This document shows positions 1 through 4,687 of a DNA stretch of 6,130 nt, piece after piece. The notes under the pieces are model-generated. The model did no database searches. It was not told where the DNA came from and was given only the letters and a program-made list of their open reading frames with translations. Numbering within the stretch: the stretch's first letter is position 1; each line of letters opens with the position of its first letter. The stretch is from positions 1 through 6,130 of the forward strand of contig JAFUWP010000424.1 of assembly GCA_017483405.1 (NCBI GenBank), read 5' to 3'. The translations under genes and the position numbers were made by a program. The DNA is from Oscillospiraceae bacterium (GTDB lineage Bacteria; Bacillota; Clostridia; Oscillospirales; Ruminococcaceae).

Positions 1-98
1 TGCTTGTTCGTACCCTTTGATTTTTCAATGCTGCCTGCCTGATATTTCTTGGGTACTTTTACTTCTTTTTTCTTTTCCTGAATATTTACTGCTGCCAT
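1..98 (-). CDS. Start of probable second ABC sugar permease (partial)
   Basis: Only the first 32 codons are in the window; the gene runs off the left edge. It begins with ATG at 96-98. A purine-rich GGAGGGGG (107-114 on the plus strand as CCCCC-TCC) lies 10-13 bases upstream and directly abuts the stop codon of the preceding permease gene, so the two are translated from one message. The visible residues (MAAVNIQEKKKEVKV, then PKKYQAG) are hydrophilic and lysine-rich, as expected for the cytoplasmic N-terminal tail that precedes the first membrane helix of MalG-type permeases. No diagnostic domain is visible. The identity rests on position: in CUT1-type importers the usual order is binding protein, MalF-type permease, MalG-type permease. 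It could be another operon member, but a different class of gene here would be unusual. Confidence 0.6.
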   Translation of the reverse strand, partial: MAAVNIQEKKKEVKVPKKYQAGSIEKSKGTNK

Positions 99-116
99 AA
101 AGAAAAGTCCCCCTCC

Positions 117-1049
117 TTAATCCATGAAATTACTCAGCAGTTTGCTGATGAGCTTATTGCAGACGAGCATCGCGATAAACAGTACCATACAGATAGCCGA
201 TGCATAACCCATTTCGTAACGAACCCAGCCATAGTCATAGGCATGTGTCATGATGGTATGGGCTTTATAGTCCGTACTCGGAAAGCCGACTAAGCTTTGT
301 GAAACCGTACCGGCGGTGAAGGAGCTGACAATCTGCATAACGGCCGCGAACATCAGCTGAGGCCCCATAGACGGAATCGTGATGTAGATTAATTCCTGCC
401 ATCTGTTCTTGATGCCTTCGATAGCACCGGCTTCATACTGAGAGCGGTCGATGTTCTGGAATCCGGCACGGAGCGCGAGGAATCCTGCACCCAGAGAAAT
501 CCAGAGCTGTACCACGATAACAACACCCAGTACATAAGAACTGTCTGTCAGCCATTGCACCGGAGCTGTCACAAGTCCCAGATTCAGCAGAACGGAATTC
601 AGATAACCATAAGAGTCACCCGAAAAGATTAACTGCCATACCGTGTAGATATTCGCCATAGACGGCGCATAGAATATCAGAGTAAAGATAGTTTTCAGCT
701 TCGGATGAAGTTCATTAATCAGCCATGCCAGCAAAAAGCAGAGAACATAGCTCAGAGGGCCTGTAAATAAGGCGAATACTAACGTAACGCGAATCGACTG
801 AATGAAAATACTGTCATTCAGAAACAGCGTTGTATAATTCGATAAGCCGATAAATTTCGGTAACTGTACCATATCGAAATCTGTAAAGCCCATAGGCAGG
901 GACATTACAACAGGTACAATCGTAAAGATGAAGAATACCAGCATAAAGGGCAGCATCATGAAATAGCATTCCTTGTTCTGCTTGACCTGAAGCCACATTA
1001 AACGGCGTTCTTCCTGTTTGGTACGTTTTCCGATTTCAGAATGTTCCAA
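117..1049 (-). CDS. Carbohydrate ABC transporter permease, MalF/UgpA type
   Basis: A 310-residue integral membrane protein, typical length for the CUT1 permeases that form the channel of sugar importers. About six hydrophobic segments are visible, near residues 30-52, 84-112, 119-142, 172-194, 229-249 and 280-303. Between the fourth and fifth lies the EAA loop that docks the ATPase: E206-AGA, G212 and P226 fit the EAA---G---------I-LP pattern. The start is TTG at 1047-1049, chosen because AGGAGG (1058-1063) lies 8 bases upstream; the nearby ATG is out of frame and soon meets a stop. The gene begins 24 bases after the binding-protein gene and ends 18 bases before the next gene, so it belongs to the same operon. 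The substrate cannot be read from the sequence; the neighbouring binding protein suggests an oligosaccharide or glycan fragment. Sure of family, unsure of substrate. Confidence 0.95.
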   Translation of the reverse strand: MEHSEIGKRTKQEERRLMWLQVKQNKECYFMMLPFMLVFFIFTIVPVVMSLPMGFTDFDMVQLPKFIGLSNYTTLFLNDSIFIQSIRVTLVFALFTGPLSYVLCFLLAWLINELHPKLKTIFTLIFYAPSMANIYTVWQLIFSGDSYGYLNSVLLNLGLVTAPVQWLTDSSYVLGVVIVVQLWISLGAGFLALRAGFQNIDRSQYEAGAIEGIKNRWQELIYITIPSMGPQLMFAAVMQIVSSFTAGTVSQSLVGFPSTDYKAHTIMTHAYDYGWVRYEMGYASAICMVLFIAMLVCNKLISKLLSNFMD

Positions 1050-1057
1050 AATTCATT

Positions 1058-1063
1058 CCTCCT
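1058..1063 (-). promoter_or_regulatory. Ribosome binding site deciding a TTG start
   Basis: Read on the minus strand this is a perfect AGGAGG. It is 8 bases from TTG (1047-1049), the in-frame start of the permease gene. An ATG lies only 1 base from the AGGAGG, too close for initiation, and its frame ends at a TGA after six codons. The site therefore supports TTG as the real start. Confidence 0.8.
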
Positions 1064-1073
1064 TGTTTCAAAA

Positions 1074-4055
1074 TTAGTCAGAAGCCGTTGAAAGTCCCAG
1101 ATTTTCACGTTTTCTGGTGATTTCGGTATTGATGTCGCGGTTATACCAGAGAAGTGTATCACGAGGATTTTCGTTATTATTGACAGTTTCGCGGAATGCG
1201 TTCATGATATTTCGGGTCACGGCATAAGAGGCCGGAATAATCGGAATTTCCTGTAATTCGCTCTGAGCATTCAGGAGTGTTTCCTGTTCGGATTTCGACC
1301 ATGCCAGCTGTTGGAGAGCTTCGGTATTAGCAGTAGTGTAACGTCCGAGCTGACCGAGCAGGCCTTCGATTTGTGTGCCGTATTCTACCTGAACATCGGT
1401 GGAACTGAACCATTTCAGGAAATCCCACGCGCCGCTGATGTCCTTGCATTTCTTGAAGATGACTGCACCGGATGCTGTCGAGTTGACTGCATGGGAAACT
1501 GAACCATCTTCCTGTACTGTTCCAGGAACTTGTGTGAATCCCCATAAACCCTTGATTTCCGGAGAAGCAACGGATAACTGATTATAGAAACTGTAATCGG
1601 AGATAACTATCGGATATTCTCCTGTACGGAAACGGGAGAACCCATCATAAGACTGTTCAAAGCCGTATTTGGTATACATATCCGTCCATTTCTCGAAGGC
1701 CTTGACCGCGATAATATCATCGAAATTGGTTTTGGTCTGGTCGGTATTGTAATAATTCAGGCCGTTCTGGAGCATGAACATCGCGAAGGTATGGCCGGAT
1801 TCCGTAGCGGCGGAGATAGTCGCATTCGTACCGGAGACAATCGGCAGAACCAGTCCGACATACATATAATTTCTCTGCAATCCAGGGAGCATGTCAATAA
1901 TATCATCCCATGTGGATGGCGGAGCAGTATATCCCATTTCGGAGAGAATGTCTTTTCTGTAGAACATCATCGCCCAGCTCTGGCTTAACGGCAGACCATA
2001 ACAGCCGTTTTCATAGCAATAGGGGACTGTTGCATGTTCCTGAAAACGTGTGGTAACTTCATCGAAATCAGAGAATTCATTCTTGAGGTCAACGAGCAGG
2101 CCTCTGGCCGCTAAGTTGACAGGGAATTCACCGCCGAGGAATAAGGCAACATCAGGGCCTTTTCCGGCGAGAGTTGCTTCAACAACGCCGCCCACAACCA
2201 GATTGACAGCAATCGGAGTATCATACTGTTCAGCGAATTCAGATTCTACCAGAGATTTCACAACCATAGCTTGGTCACGGCCTAAGCTGACCCATACATT
2301 GATAGCTTCTTCGCCGGCATCATCAGAAAGATTGGTATAATCTTCAAAGAACGAACTGTAGAATCTCTGCCAGCTGAAACTCATGGATTTGAATGCATTT
2401 CTCTTGACAGAACTGAATTTCTGGTCAGCAGAGGCAAGCTCCAGATAATCGACTTCAAGGGGCTGACCTCTGTAGTCGAACATCCACGCGGAAAGCGCGG
2501 TGATATTATCTTTAATCTGAGAAAGATAATCCGGAATTTTCAGAGGGGTTTCGATACAGCTGTCCAGAACGAGATACATACGTTCCAGAGAGGCCGCTTC
2601 TGAACCTTCTGAACCTGCCATCGTTTCGATATTGTTCTGAATGGCTTTCAGGTCATTGGATAACCTCTCAAATTCGCCGAGAAGTTCCGGAATGCGTTCA
2701 TGTACATAATAATCAGTATACTTGTCCGGAGAAGGGCCTGTAATCATCAGGATTTTTCTGTAATACGAGTTGATGTCCAGTACAGCGGCATCCAGAACGC
2801 GCATAGATTCGCCGATTTCCCCAGGGATGACTTCCATCTTGATAGTATGGCTTTCGCCGCCTTTGAGATAGATATATAATTCTTCGCCGTTAGTATCTGT
2901 CGGAGAAACGACCTGCCAGTCCGTATCGTAATAGAACTTGACCTGATTCATTTCTTCACAGACAACAGCATCATCAATATAGATTCTGCGGTTGGAGTAG
3001 AACCCTCTCATTTCGTTCTGACGGGCTTTGATGCCCAGTTTATACCAGCCATCCTGAATCTGACTGCCGTCTACTTCCCATGTGATGGTCTGCATCGCCT
3101 GATTCCAGTTGCCTGAACCAATCGTATTATAGACCGTCTTGGACGGACTGGACGGAGAGGCTAAATAATTCGAGTTATCCGAAGTCGGATAAAGTGTCGA
3201 ATCGCTCTTATAAGCGGCGGCTTCGCCTTCGATTCTCAGCAGGGTAGAGGGCGTACTTTCTTTCGTGACCCCTGCGCTGACACTATTCTTGTATTCCGCA
3301 TAGCTGGGAAGGCTTTCCGGATTGTAAAACTTGAAATATTCCAGTGCGAAATAACCTTTTGTAATATCGAACGTGATTTCATGCTTTCCCTGTTCCAGAT
3401 AGAAAATCAGCGGGTCATTGAATAAGCCGTCAACATCGGGCAGAGGGGTTTCCAGCCACATACCCGTCTGAATCTGAGTCGGACGCACCTGATTTCCCTT
3501 CGAGTCCAGCTTGATTTCTTCACTGTTGACATAAATCTTATTCAGCGTTGCACGGGATGCCGTATCATAAGGCGATTGGCCGTCAATCAGAATTCCGAAT
3601 TCGATATTCGCCATATTTGACGGAATCGGCAAATAAGAAAAATCCAGACAATAGATTCCGGTTTCCGGAACATTCACCTGATAGCTGATATTTCCGTCAG
3701 GGGAGTCCCATATCAGAATATTATCCCGATTTTCCTGATTGTAATCACTGCCGTAACTGCCGACAGAAACGCCGTCCGGCTCACTTCCGGCATCCATAGA
3801 AGTGTAAGCACTGCCCTGCACCAGAATTTCCTGTTCCGGTCTGTTTTCGCCGATATAAGTATCATAGTAATCACTATAAGTAGCCTGTTCGACATACAGG
3901 GGCGTTTCTGTTTCGGCGGCATCTGTGAGGACAGTTCCGGAAGTATCTTTCTTAGTTCTCTGGGGTTCTTTTTCGGCAAAAGCCGGCAGAGACGCGTTTG
4001 AGAACAGAGCCAGCACCAGAAATGCACTCAGCAAATACATCTTTTTGCTTTTCAG
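1074..4055 (-). CDS. Large multidomain extracellular solute-binding protein of sugar ABC importer
   Basis: About 993 residues from a CTG start at 4053-4055, or 988 from ATG at 4038-4040; typical sugar-binding proteins have 400-550. Numbering is from CTG. Residues 1-27 form a signal peptide: a KSKK basic end, a hydrophobic core, and AFA before E28. There is no lipobox cysteine. Residues about 55-247 and 269-433 look like two beta-sandwich, carbohydrate-binding-like domains; the second opens with LLRIEGEA and has the pattern RRIYIDD followed later by YLKGGESHTI. Residues about 450-575 look helical. Residues about 583-965 are the SBP_bac_1-type fold (GPDVALFLGGEF near 633, YGLPLSQSW near 686, then MMFYRKDIL). 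Long binding proteins of this layout are known to me in Paenibacillus and relatives. It heads the operon and should deliver glycan fragments to the permeases downstream; the ligand is unknown. Confidence 0.9.
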   Translation of the reverse strand: MKSKKMYLLSAFLVLALFSNASLPAFAEKEPQRTKKDTSGTVLTDAAETETPLYVEQATYSDYYDTYIGENRPEQEILVQGSAYTSMDAGSEPDGVSVGSYGSDYNQENRDNILIWDSPDGNISYQVNVPETGIYCLDFSYLPIPSNMANIEFGILIDGQSPYDTASRATLNKIYVNSEEIKLDSKGNQVRPTQIQTGMWLETPLPDVDGLFNDPLIFYLEQGKHEITFDITKGYFALEYFKFYNPESLPSYAEYKNSVSAGVTKESTPSTLLRIEGEAAAYKSDSTLYPTSDNSNYLASPSSPSKTVYNTIGSGNWNQAMQTITWEVDGSQIQDGWYKLGIKARQNEMRGFYSNRRIYIDDAVVCEEMNQVKFYYDTDWQVVSPTDTNGEELYIYLKGGESHTIKMEVIPGEIGESMRVLDAAVLDINSYYRKILMITGPSPDKYTDYYVHERIPELLGEFERLSNDLKAIQNNIETMAGSEGSEAASLERMYLVLDSCIETPLKIPDYLSQIKDNITALSAWMFDYRGQPLEVDYLELASADQKFSSVKRNAFKSMSFSWQRFYSSFFEDYTNLSDDAGEEAINVWVSLGRDQAMVVKSLVESEFAEQYDTPIAVNLVVGGVVEATLAGKGPDVALFLGGEFPVNLAARGLLVDLKNEFSDFDEVTTRFQEHATVPYCYENGCYGLPLSQSWAMMFYRKDILSEMGYTAPPSTWDDIIDMLPGLQRNYMYVGLVLPIVSGTNATISAATESGHTFAMFMLQNGLNYYNTDQTKTNFDDIIAVKAFEKWTDMYTKYGFEQSYDGFSRFRTGEYPIVISDYSFYNQLSVASPEIKGLWGFTQVPGTVQEDGSVSHAVNSTASGAVIFKKCKDISGAWDFLKWFSSTDVQVEYGTQIEGLLGQLGRYTTANTEALQQLAWSKSEQETLLNAQSELQEIPIIPASYAVTRNIMNAFRETVNNNENPRDTLLWYNRDINTEITRKRENLGLSTASD

Positions 4056-4061
4056 AATAAT

Positions 4062-4073
4062 TCCACCCTTCTT
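4062..4073 (-). promoter_or_regulatory. Ribosome binding site pointing to a CTG start
   Basis: On the minus strand this reads AAGAAGGGTGGA, which contains AAGG and GGTG matches to the anti-Shine-Dalgarno. These lie about 8-11 bases before CTG (4053-4055), but 23-26 bases before the first ATG (4038-4040). The in-frame stretch back to a TGA at 4089-4091 contains no ATG, GTG or TTG. The five codons gained (initiator, K, S, K, K) supply the positively charged end that the signal peptide otherwise lacks. Confidence 0.6.
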
Positions 4074-4074
4074 T

Positions 4075-4096
4075 ACTGCTGAAAAAAATCAGCAGT
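4075..4096 (-). promoter_or_regulatory. Leader hairpin just upstream of the binding-protein gene
   Basis: A perfect inverted repeat, ACTGCTGA (4075-4082) and TCAGCAGT (4089-4096), with a 6-base loop that is all U in the transcript. It ends one base before the purine-rich ribosome binding site, so the structure abuts the initiation region. No T-tract follows, so it does not look like a terminator. It may stabilise the mRNA 5' end or tune translation; the role is inferred. Confidence 0.5.
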
Positions 4097-4105
4097 GAGT
4101 TAAGA

Positions 4106-4129
4106 TATTTCCGTATTTGTCCGGAAATA
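4106..4129 (-). promoter_or_regulatory. Second inverted repeat in the leader (operator or hairpin)
   Basis: Arms TATTTCCG (4106-4113) and CGGAAATA (4122-4129) are exact complements around an 8-base spacer. The element starts about 12 bases downstream of the predicted transcription start of the transporter operon. That position fits a repressor operator in DNA as well as a stem-loop in RNA. No regulator gene is in the window, so neither reading can be chosen. The half-site CCGGAAATA recurs at 4297-4305. Confidence 0.45.
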
Positions 4130-4148
4130 GCATATTCATACATATTAT

Positions 4149-4178
4149 ATTATAGCAGAAAAGACATTCACATGTCAA
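4149..4178 (-). promoter_or_regulatory. Near-consensus sigma-A promoter of the transporter operon
   Basis: On the minus strand: TTGACA (4173-4178), an 18-base spacer, then TATAAT (4149-4154) preceded by TG and one base, an extended -10. Both hexamers match the vegetative consensus exactly. Transcription should begin near 4142, giving a leader of roughly 87 bases before the CTG start. So strong a core promoter in front of a sugar importer suggests control by repression or by the structured leader. The -10 is followed by an overlapping second TATAAT-like stretch. Confidence 0.85.
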
Positions 4179-4196
4179 GTATTTTTCAAATATTTT
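4176..4196 (-). repeat. A-rich block upstream of the operon promoter (inverted copy 1)
   Basis: On the minus strand this reads AAAATATTTGAAAAA followed by TACTTG, running into the -35 element. Nearly the same string occurs on the plus strand at 4333-4354 in front of the ferredoxin promoter, so the pair forms a long-spaced inverted repeat. It may be an UP-type element contacted by the RNA polymerase alpha subunit, or a site for a shared regulator. Confidence 0.6.
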
Positions 4197-4332
4197 ACAC
4201 AAAAAAATAAATTTCTGACTATGCGATATGCACAAGAAGATAAAATTTGGATATTTTATTATATTGATTCAGATATTTAACTTATTCAGAAAAATACCGG
4301 AAATAAAAGCAAAAATCCACAAAAATACTCAA

Positions 4333-4354
4333 AAAATATTTGAAAAAACACTTG
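4333..4354 (+). repeat. A-rich block upstream of the ferredoxin promoter (inverted copy 2)
   Basis: Reads AAAATATTTGAAAAA then ACACTTG. It matches the minus-strand block at 4176-4196 apart from one inserted base and one substitution, and overlaps the -35 at its 3' end in the same way. The first 15 bases are identical in the two copies. Confidence 0.6.
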
Positions 4355-4380
4355 CTTTTTTTCTCGAAATGTGCTAGAAT
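4352..4380 (+). promoter_or_regulatory. Promoter of the ferredoxin gene
   Basis: TTGCTT (4352-4357), a 17-base spacer, and TAGAAT (4375-4380) with an upstream TG (4372-4373) forming an extended -10. Transcription should start near 4387, giving a leader of about 46 bases. The spacing is ideal and the A-tracts just upstream should strengthen it, which fits a highly expressed housekeeping electron carrier. Confidence 0.75.
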
Positions 4381-4432
4381 ATTACTAACAGGATTTCTAT
4401 CTTGATTCAAAATACAGGAGGTGTGTAAAGTT

Positions 4433-4603
4433 ATGGCATATCAGATTACTGATGCTTGTATCAGCTGTGGCGCATGTGCAGACGAATGTCCTGTAAACGC
4501 AATTTCCGCTGGCGATACCAAGTACGAAATCAATGCAGAAGTCTGTCTCGATTGCGGCGCATGTGCAGGCGTCTGTCCCGTTGAAGCTCCTCAGGCTGAA
4601 TAA
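4433..4603 (+). CDS. Clostridial-type 2[4Fe-4S] ferredoxin
   Basis: A 56-residue cytoplasmic electron carrier. Two cluster motifs are complete: C9, C12, C15, then C19-P, and C38, C41, C44, then C48-P. Each cluster takes three cysteines from one motif and the fourth from the other, the classic bacterial arrangement for very low potential electron transfer with partners such as pyruvate:ferredoxin oxidoreductase and hydrogenase. The two halves show the family's internal duplication, and the length is the usual one. ATG at 4433 is the start: AGGAGGTG (4416-4423) lies 9 bases upstream, while the in-frame GTG at 4421 overlaps that site and cannot be used. The gene has its own promoter and terminator, so it is monocistronic. 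It reads away from the sugar importer, and nothing ties it functionally to its neighbours. Family assignment is secure. Confidence 0.97.
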   Translation: MAYQITDACISCGACADECPVNAISAGDTKYEINAEVCLDCGACAGVCPVEAPQAE

Positions 4604-4647
4604 TTTTGAGTGAGTGCTTCACAAGAAATCAGAAACCAACTAAAAGA

Positions 4648-4680
4648 ACAGAACCGTCCTTTCGGGCGGTTCTGTTTTTA
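4648..4680. terminator. Rho-independent terminator, probably bidirectional
   Basis: A 12-pair stem (4648-4659 with 4664-4675, one G-U pair in the plus-strand RNA) with a 4-base loop. On the plus strand a run of T's (4675-4679) follows, 44 bases after the ferredoxin stop. On the minus strand the loop is GAAA, a GNRA tetraloop, and the stem is followed by TTCTTTT. The dockerin gene ends 8 bases away on that strand, so one hairpin can end both convergent transcripts. Confidence 0.9.
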
Positions 4681-4687
4681 TTGTTTG

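Larger units (their letters stand above)
4056..4432. other. Divergent intergenic regulatory region
   Basis: A strongly AT-rich stretch of 377 bases between two divergently transcribed genes, with no convincing coding sequence on either strand. The left part (4056-4196) carries the leader, two hairpins and the promoter of the transporter operon. The right part (4333-4432) carries the ferredoxin promoter, leader and ribosome binding site. The middle, about 4197-4332, is A/T tracts with no clear element beyond a second CCGGAAATA at 4297-4305. I saw no good CcpA-type cre site. Confidence 0.7.

Noticed and set aside
2050..2340. Open frame of 96 codons antisense within the binding-protein gene
   Set aside because: Fully inside a well-supported gene on the other strand, without a ribosome binding site or family resemblance. 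The same applies to the other short frames at 1311-1581, 1791-1988, 3713-4027 and 814-996.
3952..4143. Small open frame (63 codons) starting at the transporter transcription start
   Set aside because: Its ATG sits at the predicted +1, so it would be leaderless. It runs through both leader hairpins and then overlaps the binding-protein gene in another frame, and its product has no recognisable feature.
4211..4241. Possible CcpA cre site or LacI-type operator around a central CG upstream of the importer promoter
   Set aside because: The two halves around the CG do not match each other or the cre consensus well enough; only scattered TGC/GCA and TATGC repeats are present.
4421..4432. GTG at 4421 as an earlier start for the ferredoxin
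   Set aside because: It overlaps the AGGAGGTG ribosome binding site itself, whereas ATG at 4433 is ideally spaced and gives the usual length of family members.
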